A stretch of DNA of 57,139 nucleotides from Clostridium arbusti SL206 (GCF_000246895.1 NZ_BAEV01000010.1:1-57139), one strand, 5' to 3'. Shown: positions 16,317 through 25,981, counted from the first letter of the stretch. A program made the numbers and translations. The notes: generated from the sequence alone by a model not told the origin.

Positions 16317-17399
16317 TTAACTGTTATACCTATAATAAGCCGCACAAGTTCCTTCAGAAGATACCATACAAGAACCTACAGGATTTTCTGGTGTGCACGC
16401 CTTCTTAAATAGTGGACATTGAAGCGGAGTTATTTTTCCTTTAAGTATGTCACCACATCTGCAGCCCGGACTGCCATCATACTCCTTATACTCTATATTA
16501 AAATGCTTTATGGCATCAAATTCTTCATATTCTCTATTAAATGTATATCCGCTATTTGGAATAGTACCAATTCCCCTCCAAGTGCTATCACTAACTTCAA
16601 AAACTTTGTGTAAATACTCTATAGCCTGAGAATTTCCATCATTTCGTACTATCCTTTTATATTCATTTATTATATTATAATCCCTATTATTTATCATGTT
16701 TATAAGTGAATTTAAGCCCTTAAGTATATCTAAAGGTTCAAAGCCAGTTATAACTCCAGGTATACTGTATTCACTGCTTAAAAATTCATAGGGCTCTTTA
16801 CCTATAACAGCACTAACATGCCCTGGAAGTAAAAAACCACTGATATTAAGTTCCTTATCATCTACAAGAGCTCTCATAGCTGGTGGTACAATCTTATGCG
16901 CAGTGAGGAAAAATAAATTTTTAACCCCCTGTTTTCTTGCCTCTATAGCCGTTATAGCCGTCATTGGTGTTGTTGTTTCGAATCCTACTGAAAGGAAAAC
17001 TATTTCTCTTAATGGATTATTCTGTGCTAATGTCAATGCATCCATTGGTGAGTATACAATTTTAATGTCAGCGCCCTCTGCTTTTCTTTTCATTAAAGAA
17101 GTTTTATTTCCAGGTACCCTTATCATATCTCCAAAAGTTGCAATAATAACATCCTTATTTAATGTCAGTTCTAAAGCAGTATCAATATAACTTTGTGGAG
17201 TAACACAAACTGGACATCCTGGTCCAGAAATGAGATTTATGTTGCTTGGAAGTATATCTCTAATGCCATATCTAAATATAGCCATAGTATGGGTACCACA
17301 TACCTCCATTATATTTATTTTTTTATCAGTAATATTTTGTATTAATTTTACCAGGCTTTTAGAATAATCTCCATTTCTAAATTCATCAACATATTTCAT
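16317..17399 (-). CDS. hypD: Hydrogenase maturation factor HypD
   Basis: A 360-residue Fe-S scaffold on which HypC-HypD assembles Fe(CN)2CO. The conserved cysteine motif MEVCGTHTMAIFRYG (about 36-50) and GPGCPVCVTP are present. The C-terminal cluster ligands are in GSPGCRCGDIL, QCPLFKKAC and GSCMVSSEGTCAAYYR. It sits downstream of hypF, not between hypC and hypE as is usual. A relic of a second hypD start is present at the usual place (21000-21062). GGGGAT lies about 9 bp before ATG. Confidence 0.96.
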   Translation of the reverse strand: MKYVDEFRNGDYSKSLVKLIQNITDKKINIMEVCGTHTMAIFRYGIRDILPSNINLISGPGCPVCVTPQSYIDTALELTLNKDVIIATFGDMIRVPGNKTSLMKRKAEGADIKIVYSPMDALTLAQNNPLREIVFLSVGFETTTPMTAITAIEARKQGVKNLFFLTAHKIVPPAMRALVDDKELNISGFLLPGHVSAVIGKEPYEFLSSEYSIPGVITGFEPLDILKGLNSLINMINNRDYNIINEYKRIVRNDGNSQAIEYLHKVFEVSDSTWRGIGTIPNSGYTFNREYEEFDAIKHFNIEYKEYDGSPGCRCGDILKGKITPLQCPLFKKACTPENPVGSCMVSSEGTCAAYYRYNS

Positions 17400-17500
17400 T
17401 CACTTATATCCCCTTTATTATTCTAAAATTTTGTTGCTTCTTTAGCTTAAATTATTTGAATTGTATAATCCTATATAAACTAGAAGATCAATGAATCTTA

Positions 17501-17564
17501 CTTGGTGGGAGTTTGTATTCCCACCAAGTTTAGATGAATTATCCAGCGACTAGTCATCGGATAA
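17501..17564. repeat. Intercistronic hairpin element A
   Basis: A perfect stem CTTGGTGGGA/TCCCACCAAG (17501-17528) is followed by TTTAGATGAA. A second palindrome TTATCC...GGATAA (17539-17564) has the inner sequence GCGACTAGTC. It lies between hypF and hypD. Element B at 29618-29680 shares the order and many bases (ACTT-GTG, TTTGTATTC, the TTTA-AT spacer, a TGAC/CGACT core). No ORF. Likely a small mobile palindromic element or a remnant of one. Confidence 0.5.
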
Positions 17565-17587
17565 AATATTGCAACTTCAAGTCTTAA

Positions 17588-19870
17588 TTACTTATCACTT
17601 AAAACCTTATTTGCTATAACAATTTGTCCTAAAGCCACTCCACCATCATTTGCAGGTATTAATTTATTTATATAAACAATAAACCCTTCATTTTTTAATT
17701 CATCTTTTAAATTTTCTAGTAAATAATAGTTCTGAAATACCCCACCACTTAATGCTATTTCGTTAACATCTGTATCTTTTCTAATTAGTTTGCATATATC
17801 TTTTGAAAAATTGACTATTGTGTTATGAAATTTATCTGAAATAACATTATCTTGTTCATCCAGCAGTTTATCTTTTATAATACCCATAATAATCTTTTCT
17901 GTCTTCACAATATAACCATTCTCTTTGACTACATCATAGTCATAGAAATCTGAACTCTTTTGAGAAGCAACAGCTTCAAGTTCTATAGCCGCCTGTCCTT
18001 CATATGTAACACTATCCCTAATTCCAATTAAGCTTGCAGCAGCATCAAAAAAACGTCCCATACTTGATGTTTCAGGGCAGTTAATATCTGCTTCAATCAT
18101 AGCTATAATATTGATTGCCTTATTTCCATATAGCTTAATCAATATTTCTCTTAACTGTTTATTAGTGTTAAGTTCATTATACTTACTAGACTTGAACGTG
18201 TTATAAATGTGAGAAACGGCCATTCTCCATGGTTCCTTCACTGCCATTTCACCACCAGGCATCTTTACATAATTCAAATGTCCCAGCCTAGTAAATTCCT
18301 TATTATCGCAGAGCAGAAACTCTCCTCCCCATATTCTTCCATCAACACCGTAGCCTGTTCCATCATAGGCAATTCCAATAACTTTTCTATCTATATTGTT
18401 TTCTGCTAAACAGCTTACTATATGTGCATGATGATGCTGAACTTCAATTCTAGGCAGCGACGATCTATATGCATATTCACTTGATATGTAGTTTGGATGC
18501 ATGTCACAAGCTATATACTTTGGAGTAAAATTAAATATATTCTTAAAATGCTCAATGTTATTTTTATAATGTTCAATTGTTTCTACATTCTCCAAATTCC
18601 CATTATGTTGGCTCAAAAATATAAAATTCTCCTTTGCTATGCAGAATGTATTTTTCATATTTGATCCACAGGCCAGAATTTCTCTTATATTATCTTTTTT
18701 TATGGGTTCCGGTACATATCCTCTCGCCCTTCTTATCATATGGATCTCATTATCTATTACCTTTACCACTGAATCATCTATAGCTGCATTAATATCTCTA
18801 TTGTGTTGTAAAAAATAGTCTGCAATATGCCCTAATTTTTCAACTGCGCTTTCATTTTTATATTCCAAAGGCAATGCATTACCATTTGCACTAGTCATGA
18901 TTAAAGCTTCTATGTCATTTCCAAATAGTAGATGATGTAAAGGTGTATATGGAAGCATAACTCCTAATGTTTTCTGATGTGGTGCTATACATTTTGGCAA
19001 ATCATATCCATTAGTTTGATCCAGTATTACTATAGGCTTTACATAGCCTGTCAATATCTTTTCTTCCTCCACAGTTACAGCACAATGCTTTTTCACAGTT
19101 TCTATATTTCCTAACATAACTGCAAAAGGTTTATGAGGTCTATTTTTTCTGATCCTCAGTAATTTCACTGTATGCTCATTTGTTGCATCACAAACTAGAT
19201 TAAATCCACCCAGTCCCTTGATAGCAAAAATTTTCCCATCCTTAAGCTTTTGCCTTGTCCAATCAATTACATCCTCGACTTCTATTTTTATACCATTAGA
19301 ATCCTCAATCCAAATATGCGGCCCACAAGCTTTACAGGCGTTAGGTTCAGCATGGAATCTTCTGTTAGTTCGATCAGTATATTCTGTATTACATTCTTCA
19401 CACATATTAAATTTTTTCATTGTTGTCTTGTCCCTATCATAGGGAATAGATTTTATTATAGAAAATCTTGGACCACAGTTTGTGCAACTAGTAAATGGAT
19501 ACATGTATTTTTTATTTAATGGATTTGTGATATCCTGAATACATTCTTCACAGATAGCCACATCAGGAGCAATAAGAGTAATTTTTTTATTACTTATCTC
19601 ACTCTCCCTTATTTCAAAACTATTGTAATTTACAGTTTTTCTTTCCTCTACAGTTATGTTTTCTATTCTAGCCAAGGGAGGATGCTTATATTTTAGTTTT
19701 TCTATAAAACTATTTAATTTTTCTTCTTCACCCTCTATATCAATATGTACTCCCTGGGAGTTATTATTAATCCATCCTTTTAGTTTAAAGGAAAGTGCCT
19801 CATTATAAACAAAAGGTCTAAAACCTACACCCTGGACAATTCCTTCCACCTTTAAAAATAGTCTTTTCAC
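17588..19870 (-). CDS. hypF: Carbamoyltransferase HypF
   Basis: A 760-residue protein with all four HypF parts: an N-terminal acylphosphatase-like domain (VEGIVQGVGFRPFVYN); two zinc-finger motifs (CEECIQD, SCTNCGPRFS, MCEECNTEY, ACKACGPH); a YrdC-like ATP/carbamoyl-phosphate domain (FAIKGLGGFNLVCDA); and a Kae1-like domain with VQHHHAHIVSCLAEN and AYDGTGYGVDG. It makes the carbamoyl adenylate passed to HypE for CN ligand synthesis. I choose the GTG at 19870 because GAGGG then sits 7 bp upstream. An ATG at 19888 overlapping the hypE stop is the alternative. Confidence 0.95.
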   Translation of the reverse strand: MKRLFLKVEGIVQGVGFRPFVYNEALSFKLKGWINNNSQGVHIDIEGEEEKLNSFIEKLKYKHPPLARIENITVEERKTVNYNSFEIRESEISNKKITLIAPDVAICEECIQDITNPLNKKYMYPFTSCTNCGPRFSIIKSIPYDRDKTTMKKFNMCEECNTEYTDRTNRRFHAEPNACKACGPHIWIEDSNGIKIEVEDVIDWTRQKLKDGKIFAIKGLGGFNLVCDATNEHTVKLLRIRKNRPHKPFAVMLGNIETVKKHCAVTVEEEKILTGYVKPIVILDQTNGYDLPKCIAPHQKTLGVMLPYTPLHHLLFGNDIEALIMTSANGNALPLEYKNESAVEKLGHIADYFLQHNRDINAAIDDSVVKVIDNEIHMIRRARGYVPEPIKKDNIREILACGSNMKNTFCIAKENFIFLSQHNGNLENVETIEHYKNNIEHFKNIFNFTPKYIACDMHPNYISSEYAYRSSLPRIEVQHHHAHIVSCLAENNIDRKVIGIAYDGTGYGVDGRIWGGEFLLCDNKEFTRLGHLNYVKMPGGEMAVKEPWRMAVSHIYNTFKSSKYNELNTNKQLREILIKLYGNKAINIIAMIEADINCPETSSMGRFFDAAASLIGIRDSVTYEGQAAIELEAVASQKSSDFYDYDVVKENGYIVKTEKIIMGIIKDKLLDEQDNVISDKFHNTIVNFSKDICKLIRKDTDVNEIALSGGVFQNYYLLENLKDELKNEGFIVYINKLIPANDGGVALGQIVIANKVLSDK

Positions 19871-19881
19871 ACTAACACCCT

Positions 19882-20889
19882 CTAGCATATTCTAGGTAAC
19901 TGCTGCCCCGATGGCATATCTACTATTCTTCTTCCACCGATAATAGTTTTCAAATAAACATTTTGTGATACCTGTTCTACAACTTTACCAATAATTTTAG
20001 CATTAAATCCTAATTGGTGATTTCTCATCTGCTCCAATACTTTGTCAGCATATTTTTCTGGTACAAAGCAGCATAGCTTTCCTTCGTTAGCAATGTATAA
20101 AGGATCTAATCCCAGTAATTCACAGGCACCCTTTACTTCTTCGCTTACAGGAATAGCATCTTCTTCCAATTCAATAGATACTCTGCTGGTTTCCGCAATT
20201 TCATTTAGAACTGCTGCAACTCCACCTCTAGTAGCATCCCTAAGCACATGAATATCCTTACATATGTTTAATATTGAATCTACTAGTGTATTTAAGGGAG
20301 CACAATCACTTTTCAATTCACCATATATATCTATTCCACTTCTTTCACACATAATAGTCATTCCGTGATCTCCAAGCATTCCATTTACAATAACTACATC
20401 TCCAACTTCAGCGTTATTTGCTTTAATATTAACACCTTCATAAATTGTACCTATTCCAGTAGTATTAATGAATAGTCCATCTACTCCACCTTTTTCTACT
20501 ACTTTTGTATCTCCTGCTACAATTTGAACTCCTGCTTCCTTTGCCGTTTCAGCCATAGATTTTACAATTGTCTCAAGACTTTCAATTGGATAGCCCTCTT
20601 CTATAATAAATGCACTGGTTAAATAACGCGGTTTAGCACCACTCACTGCTAAATCATTTACTGTGCCACATACTGCAAGCTTACCAATATCTCCACCTTT
20701 AAAAAAGGATGGTGTGACTACAAATGAATCTGTAGTGAAAGCAATTCTATTGTGTTCTAAATTAAGCTGTGCAGAATCATTCATTTGTCTTATGGTTTCA
20801 TTATCAAAATACTTTATAAATAGATCACTTATTAAATTATTAGTTTGTTTACCGCCACTTCCATGACTTAATAATATCTTATCCTCCAT
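19882..20889 (-). CDS. hypE: Carbamoyl dehydratase HypE
   Basis: A 335-residue PurM/AIR-synthase-fold protein. The N-terminus has LSHGSGGKQTNNLI and the middle MNDSAQL and VVAGDTKVV. The C-terminus ends exactly in LPRIC, the PRxC terminal cysteine that is thiocarbamoylated by HypF and dehydrated to thiocyanate. GGGGAGATAAA precedes the ATG. The gap to hypC upstream holds the hypD relic. Confidence 0.96.
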   Translation of the reverse strand: MEDKILLSHGSGGKQTNNLISDLFIKYFDNETIRQMNDSAQLNLEHNRIAFTTDSFVVTPSFFKGGDIGKLAVCGTVNDLAVSGAKPRYLTSAFIIEEGYPIESLETIVKSMAETAKEAGVQIVAGDTKVVEKGGVDGLFINTTGIGTIYEGVNIKANNAEVGDVVIVNGMLGDHGMTIMCERSGIDIYGELKSDCAPLNTLVDSILNICKDIHVLRDATRGGVAAVLNEIAETSRVSIELEEDAIPVSEEVKGACELLGLDPLYIANEGKLCCFVPEKYADKVLEQMRNHQLGFNAKIIGKVVEQVSQNVYLKTIIGGRRIVDMPSGQQLPRIC

Positions 20890-20999
20890 TTTATCTCCCC
20901 GCCTTATTAAGTAATATTTCTGATTTTACACACTGCTTTTCTCATATTAATAACTAGTTGTTATTACATCATATATTCAAAATTTGCAATTATAATACT

Positions 21000-21062
21000 C
21001 TATGCACACCTACCTTGTTCTTTAGTATAATCTTCGCTCCGAAATTCATCAGCATATTTCAT
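21000..21062 (-). pseudogene. 5' relic of hypD overlapping the end of hypC
   Basis: An ATG overlaps the last 14 bp of hypC, as in canonical hypC-hypD pairs. It opens a 20-codon frame reading MKYADEFRSEDYTKEQ, then stops. The intact HypD at 17399 begins MKYVDEFRNGDYSKS, so this is a truncated second hypD start. The remaining bases up to hypE (20890-20999) show no further hypD similarity. Confidence 0.8.
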
Positions 21063-21273
21063 TCTCTGATAGCTCCTTTATTATTTCCAGAGTTTTTGCT
21101 GCTTCCTCCTCATCAATTGTTTCAATTGCACAGCCTGCATGAACTAAAACATATTGACCAACTTTTATATCTGGAATAAGGTGCATAAATACTTCTCTTT
21201 TCATATTTCCTATTTCTACAATACCTTTATAGTTATCTATTTTTAAAACCTTGCCTGGAACTGCTAAACACAT
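21049..21273 (-). CDS. hypC: Hydrogenase assembly chaperone HypC
   Basis: A 74-residue protein starting MCLAVPGKVLKI; Cys2 is the essential ligand that holds the Fe(CN)2CO unit with HypD. The mid-part GQYVLVHAGCAIETID is typical. It begins 1 bp after the tatC stop upstream. Its stop overlaps the hypD relic. Confidence 0.96.
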   Translation of the reverse strand: MCLAVPGKVLKIDNYKGIVEIGNMKREVFMHLIPDIKVGQYVLVHAGCAIETIDEEEAAKTLEIIKELSENEIC

Positions 21274-21274
21274 A

Positions 21275-22039
21275 CTAATCCCTCCAAATTGACATATTAA
21301 CTTTTACTTTTTTCTTTTCTAACCTTTTTTCTGTAAAATAAACAATCCATATGCTAGTCTCATACAATATCAATATAGGAGCTGCAACAAGTATACAAGT
21401 AATTAAGCCCGCATTTGAAATAAATAATCCTTCAAGTGTCAGCGTAGCTATAATAATATACTTTCTCCACTTTCTAAGACGTTTTGAATTTATTAATGAC
21501 AACTTACCCAAAAGTACAATTATATAAGGAATCAAAAATACAATTCCAGTAAAGAAACAAAAAATACCTATGAAATTGAAATATGTACTACCTGAAAGCA
21601 GCGGATTCATATAATTTTCTCCATAAGATATTAAAAAATTAAGAGCATAGGGCAGTACTAATATATATCCAAAAGTCATACCAGTAAACAGTAGAATAGC
21701 CATAAAGAATAAATTTTTATATACTAACCTTTTCTCATTTTTAGACAATCCTGGGTTAACAAAGGCAGCTAATTGGTATAATATAATGGGACTTACAATT
21801 ATACTCCCAGCGAACAGTGATAGTCCCATTCTTGTCATAAAACCTTCTGTTAAAGAAAAATATACAAGCTCCAATCTAAATTTGGCTATAGGCAGCATTA
21901 AAAATTTGATTAAATAATAAGCTTTCTCATAGATAATTCCAGTAGCAGCAGCTATTGCTATTATAATAATTATCAATCTCTTTCTAAGTTCACTGAGATG
22001 ATCTACCACAGACATATCTTTTATATTTTCATTAGTCAT
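21275..22039 (-). CDS. tatC: Twin-arginine translocase TatC (canonical copy)
   Basis: A 254-residue protein with six transmembrane helices. The cytoplasmic N-terminal motif DHLSELRKRL and the first-loop motif NPGLSKNEKR, both of which form the twin-arginine recognition site (Glu residues), are intact. It lies directly behind a second, divergent tatC (22063-22815). It exports folded cofactor-loaded proteins; the hydrogenase small subunit of this operon is the obvious substrate. GAGGTGAATAT precedes the ATG. Confidence 0.93.
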   Translation of the reverse strand: MTNENIKDMSVVDHLSELRKRLIIIIIAIAAATGIIYEKAYYLIKFLMLPIAKFRLELVYFSLTEGFMTRMGLSLFAGSIIVSPIILYQLAAFVNPGLSKNEKRLVYKNLFFMAILLFTGMTFGYILVLPYALNFLISYGENYMNPLLSGSTYFNFIGIFCFFTGIVFLIPYIIVLLGKLSLINSKRLRKWRKYIIIATLTLEGLFISNAGLITCILVAAPILILYETSIWIVYFTEKRLEKKKVKVNMSIWRD

Positions 22040-22062
22040 ATATTCACCTCTAATGTTGACAT

Positions 22063-22815
22063 TTAAGCACTTTTTTCAAGTTTAGATGATTTCTTCTTTT
22101 TATCACTCTTTTCTAAAAAGTATACACACCAAATACTGATTTCATATAGTCCTATTATTGGTAAAGTTACTAAAATGAAAGTCATAGCATCTAGTGAAGG
22201 TGCTATAAGTGCTACAGCTATAAGTGAAATCATTAAAGCAATTTTTCGTTTTCCCTTTAGCATTTTTGAATTAACAATATTTATTCTGGATAAAGCTATT
22301 AAAACCAATGGGAGCTCAAAAATTAGACCTACGGCCAGAAGTATAGTCTCTACAAAGGAAAAATAATTATCACCAGACAAATTTGCTTTCATAAAATCAT
22401 TTCCAGAACTCATCAAAAAACTAATTGTGGAAGGAAGTAATAGCTTATATCCAAATAAAATTCCACCACTAAAAAGCAGTAATGCAACTGGAGTTACAAA
22501 AAAATAAAGAATCCTTCTAACTTTTCCGGTTAATCTTGAACCTGCTTGATAAATTAATAAATATGCTATAAATGGAAATGAAATCACTATTCCTCCTAAA
22601 AAGGCAATCTTCATTTTCACCATCATTCCTTCAGCTGGCGTCATAAAATATATTTTAATCCCATGAAGTGGTTCTGTTAAAATACCTATTATAGAATCAA
22701 CTTCAAAATACATAAGGGAGGCTGCAATAATAACAATGACAAGCATTGTTATTATTATCTTTCTAAATTTCTCCAGTAGCTTTGCAACACTAACAATTTG
22801 TTCACTTTTTATCAT
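22063..22815 (-). CDS. tatC: Divergent TatC-like protein
   Basis: A 250-residue protein with the TatC helix pattern, e.g. GGIVISFPFIAYLL, then FGYKLLLPSTISFLMS and FELPLVLIALSRINIV. The recognition motifs are degraded: DHLSELRKRL is replaced by AKLLEKFRKI, and the NPGLxxxE loop by RLTGKVRR, where the key Glu becomes Val. It may pair with the canonical TatC as a non-recognising subunit, or take over a TatB-like role, since no TatB gene is visible. Context is tatA upstream and canonical tatC downstream. Confidence 0.85.
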   Translation of the reverse strand: MIKSEQIVSVAKLLEKFRKIIITMLVIVIIAASLMYFEVDSIIGILTEPLHGIKIYFMTPAEGMMVKMKIAFLGGIVISFPFIAYLLIYQAGSRLTGKVRRILYFFVTPVALLLFSGGILFGYKLLLPSTISFLMSSGNDFMKANLSGDNYFSFVETILLAVGLIFELPLVLIALSRINIVNSKMLKGKRKIALMISLIAVALIAPSLDAMTFILVTLPIIGLYEISIWCVYFLEKSDKKKKSSKLEKSA

Positions 22816-22828
22816 GATATACCTCTAA

Positions 22829-23032
22829 CTAATCTTCTTTCTTTTCTTCTGACTTTGTTGCAGCAGCGGTACTTTCAGCAGTACTTTCTTTAGTAATTTC
22901 ACTTGAAGCTTTCTTAAACTCCTTAATTGATTCCCCTATAGACTTACCTACTGAAGGTAACTTTCCTGGTCCAAAAATCACTAATGCAATTACTAATATC
23001 ATAATTAACTCTGGAAATCCTATTCTTGGCAT
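22829..23032 (-). CDS. tatA: Sec-independent translocase TatA
   Basis: A 67-residue protein: a short N-terminal helix with [17 protein letters not shown], then the hinge GPGKLP, an amphipathic helix ([19 protein letters not shown]) and an acidic/basic tail. It is the pore-forming subunit of the Tat system. It sits between hypB and the divergent tatC. TatA and TatB cannot be fully separated by sequence in Gram-positives, where TatA often does both jobs. Confidence 0.92.
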   Translation of the reverse strand: MPRIGFPELIMILVIALVIFGPGKLPSVGKSIGESIKEFKKASSEITKESTAESTAAATKSEEKKED

Positions 23033-23045
23033 AATATTCTTCCTC

Positions 23046-23735
23046 CTAAAAATTTATTTTATATGTTGAATTTTTACTTTTTCTCTTTTCAAAAACCTTA
23101 TCTATTAACCATGCACATAATTCAGCTATTCCTTCATCTTTTATACAGCTTGTTTCAAAAGTAATAGCGTTAGCATTTAAAGAATTAATATCTGAATAAA
23201 ATTCTTCTCTATTAAAATTAGTAAATGGCATTAAATCTACTTTATTCAAAATAACTGCCCCACTTTTTTCAAACATTAAAGGATACTTAAGTGGTTTATC
23301 ATTTCCTTCAGTTGTGCTTAAAACGCATACCTTTATATCCTCACCAATCTCAAATTCAGCAGGGCACACAAGATTACCTACGTTTTCTATAACAAGCAGA
23401 TTAACCTCATCTAAATTTAATGAATTTAGTGAATTTTTAATCATATCTCCATCTAAATGGCAGGCTCCGCCTGTATTAATTTGTACAACCGGTATCCCCT
23501 GTGCTTCAATTCTCTCTGCATCCTTTGTGGTATAAATATCCCCTTCTATAACTGCAATTTTTATATCATCTTTAAGTTTTGCAATAACTTTTTCTAGTAT
23601 TGATGTTTTACCTGAACCAGGTGAACTCATCAAATTAACAACATATATACCCTTTTCGTCTAATATTTCTTTATTCTTTGCAGTTATTTCGTCATTGGTT
23701 TGAAGTATATTTGTTACTACCTTAATCTCACTCAT
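23046..23735 (-). CDS. hypB: Hydrogenase nickel incorporation GTPase HypB
   Basis: A 229-residue SIMIBI GTPase with P-loop [13 protein letters not shown], switch region [14 protein letters not shown], Cys/His metal-site residues in GGACHLDG and [11 protein letters not shown], and the NKVD guanine motif. It delivers Ni to the large subunit with HypA. There is no N-terminal His-rich nickel-storage stretch or CxxCGC motif, so it is the minimal form. Confidence 0.95.
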   Translation of the reverse strand: MSEIKVVTNILQTNDEITAKNKEILDEKGIYVVNLMSSPGSGKTSILEKVIAKLKDDIKIAVIEGDIYTTKDAERIEAQGIPVVQINTGGACHLDGDMIKNSLNSLNLDEVNLLVIENVGNLVCPAEFEIGEDIKVCVLSTTEGNDKPLKYPLMFEKSGAVILNKVDLMPFTNFNREEFYSDINSLNANAITFETSCIKDEGIAELCAWLIDKVFEKRKSKNSTYKINF

Positions 23736-23738
23736 TCT

Positions 23739-24080
23739 TTATTCTCCTTCAATTGTATTAACATAGAGTTCATATCCACTTAAAATGTTAGTTGAAAACT
23801 TATTGCAATTTGGACATAATTTATTAAAATGATCTATTTCAAATGTAATACCGCAGTCATCACACATAGCTGTTGCATCAACTTTTTCTATTAAGAACTT
23901 TGCTCCTTCAGCTATAGTTCCTTTAGATAAACTGTTAAATGCAAATATTAGTGAATCAGACATTACTCCAGAAAGTTCTCCAATCTTTATAGTAATTTTA
24001 GATATATTATTTAAGTTATTTTCCTTAGCCTTTTCTAAAACAATCTTTATAGAATTTTGCATAATTGAAACTTCATGCAT
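23739..24080 (-). CDS. hypA: Hydrogenase nickel chaperone HypA
   Basis: A 113-residue zinc/nickel protein. The start at 24080 gives MHEVSIMQNS, with His2 as the essential nickel ligand and AGGTGATAAAT correctly spaced. A GTG 9 bp upstream would bury His2. The zinc site is AMCDDCG with LCPNCNK. It sits between the endopeptidase gene and hypB. Confidence 0.95.
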   Translation of the reverse strand: MHEVSIMQNSIKIVLEKAKENNLNNISKITIKIGELSGVMSDSLIFAFNSLSKGTIAEGAKFLIEKVDATAMCDDCGITFEIDHFNKLCPNCNKFSTNILSGYELYVNTIEGE

Positions 24081-24089
24081 ATTTATCAC

Positions 24090-24563
24090 CTAACTTACAT
24101 TTTCTTGCTTTTCTTTAAGATTTAACTCCATCTTAAGCAGTTTTATAATTTCAGGTATTTTATTCTTCATAGTTTCTGTCATTTCCGTATCTAAACATAT
24201 TTTTTCAGGCTCTATTCCGAATATTGTGACCTTTGGAAACTTACCTAACATATTTGCTATTTTGACTACATCCAAAATTTGAACATCATGTATAGATAAA
24301 TTTTCACTTTTATAGCTTTTTATGTCTTCTGGATTAATCTTATATATAGTACCAGGTTCATATCCAGCTTTTAAACAGTCTACAATAATTACTTTTTTAT
24401 AATCTAGAAAATAACTTAATGTATCCAGTGTAGAAGTACCTCCATCTACTAATTCTATAGTAGATGGAAGCTTTTCATTCTCTAACTCTCTTATTGTACA
24501 GACTCCTACACCGTCATCTTTTAAAAGTATATTACCTATTCCTATGATGACAGTATCTTTCAT
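24090..24563 (-). CDS. hyaD: Hydrogenase maturation endopeptidase (HyaD/HybD type)
   Basis: A 157-residue M52 protease with GIGNILLKDDGVGV (nickel-sensing acidic residue), VDGGTSTLDTL and SIHDVQIL (His). It clips the C-terminal peptide of the large subunit after nickel insertion, closing the active site. It sits directly after the large-subunit gene (2-bp gap), the standard place for its substrate partner. Confidence 0.93.
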   Translation of the reverse strand: MKDTVIIGIGNILLKDDGVGVCTIRELENEKLPSTIELVDGGTSTLDTLSYFLDYKKVIIVDCLKAGYEPGTIYKINPEDIKSYKSENLSIHDVQILDVVKIANMLGKFPKVTIFGIEPEKICLDTEMTETMKNKIPEIIKLLKMELNLKEKQENVS

Positions 24564-24565
24564 AA

Positions 24566-25981
24566 TTAAACTCCTGGTTGTACTATAAATTTAGACATTT
24601 CTACTCCTTCAGGTGACATTACGTGTACTGAACATCCTGTACATGGGTCAAAGGAGTGCACTATTCTTAGTAATTCTACTGGCTGAGTTGTATTAGCTAC
24701 ATGAGTTCCTATTAGTGCTTTTTCTATTGGACCAACATTACCGCTGTCATCCATTGGTGAAGCATTCCAGCAGGTTGGTGTAATAATCTGATATTTTGAT
24801 ATTTTAGAACTTGATACTGATACCCAGTGTCCAAGAGCTCCTCTTGATGCTTCTGTTAATCCTATTCCACTTCCTGAAGTTGGAGTTCCTATATTAGTGT
24901 ATCCACTTGTACCAGTTACTATCTCATTTATCCAAGTACTCATATTGCTTACAAGTTTAGCTGTTTCTGTATATTTTGCCATATGTCTGTCCATAACTGA
25001 TACACCATGTCTATAATCTCCACTTACCCAAGTTCTTGCTAATGAACCTGCCTCGTAAGGTTGTCCACTATATCTTGGTGCCTTAAGCCAAGTATATGCT
25101 CCTGATTTTCCATAGCTTGGTGTTGTTGTCTCACTAGCTGGATTTACTCCAGATGGTGAGGAATACCAGGAATTTCCTACATATTCTTTTATATTAGCCT
25201 GACTAAAGCTTCCTAATGTTCCATTAGTTACTATACCAGCTGGAAATAACTTACCTCCAGTGGTATTTGTATCAAATACACCATAAGCTATTAAATTACC
25301 ATAGCCAGCACCTATGCTATAGTAATCACTATAGGTGGAAGCTAAATTATTAACATCCCCTTGATATGTATTTGTAATAAATGATGTTATTGTAGTTAAA
25401 TAATTTTTGAAATTAGTTATATCTGTTGAGGTTGGTATTGCAGTTACACCACCTGGTACAACATTAGCAACGTGTGGAAGCTTACCACCAAATATTGCTC
25501 CCATTTCGTGAGCTTGTCTCCTTATTGATAGTGCAGTTATATAATTGTTAACCAAGTTTTGGTTATCTGTTGAATTAAATCTGTAATCCTGGCTGTATCC
25601 TGGTGTCCATGGGGACATTTGTGGTCCTTGAACATAATCCATTAAAGATAGATGATAAAAATGTAGAAGATTGTCTGCTATATAATTGGAACCTTGAATA
25701 AGATCTCTTAAAAGTAATCCTTGTAGGGTAGGTGTAAATCCAGCTGCTTGCTCTATTGCCTTTGATGAAGCTATAGCATGTGAAACTGGACATAGTCCGC
25801 ATATTCTCTGTGTTAAAAATGCTGCATCCTTTGGCACTCTATTTAGAAGCATATTTTCAAAATCTCTGTAAAGACCTCCTGAAGCCTGTGCTGCTGTTAC
25901 ATTATTATTTGAGTCAAGTGTTACATTAATTTTTAAATGTCCTTCTAATCTTGTTATTGGATCTAATACTAATGTACTCAT
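24566..25981 (-). CDS. hyaB: [NiFe] uptake hydrogenase large subunit
   Basis: A 471-residue protein carrying the Ni-Fe centre. N-terminal L1 motif RICGLCPVSHA and C-terminal L2 motif DPCTGCSVH supply the four Cys ligands. After the L2 His, 15 or so residues ending IVQPGV form the peptide removed by HyaD. Segments DPITRLEGHLKINV and GALGHWVSV are family landmarks. It is shorter than most group 1 large subunits (about 550-600), with many Thr/Ser/Asn-rich loops in the middle. It has no signal peptide, so it would be co-exported with the small subunit. Confidence 0.95.
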   Translation of the reverse strand: MSTLVLDPITRLEGHLKINVTLDSNNNVTAAQASGGLYRDFENMLLNRVPKDAAFLTQRICGLCPVSHAIASSKAIEQAAGFTPTLQGLLLRDLIQGSNYIADNLLHFYHLSLMDYVQGPQMSPWTPGYSQDYRFNSTDNQNLVNNYITALSIRRQAHEMGAIFGGKLPHVANVVPGGVTAIPTSTDITNFKNYLTTITSFITNTYQGDVNNLASTYSDYYSIGAGYGNLIAYGVFDTNTTGGKLFPAGIVTNGTLGSFSQANIKEYVGNSWYSSPSGVNPASETTTPSYGKSGAYTWLKAPRYSGQPYEAGSLARTWVSGDYRHGVSVMDRHMAKYTETAKLVSNMSTWINEIVTGTSGYTNIGTPTSGSGIGLTEASRGALGHWVSVSSSKISKYQIITPTCWNASPMDDSGNVGPIEKALIGTHVANTTQPVELLRIVHSFDPCTGCSVHVMSPEGVEMSKFIVQPGV

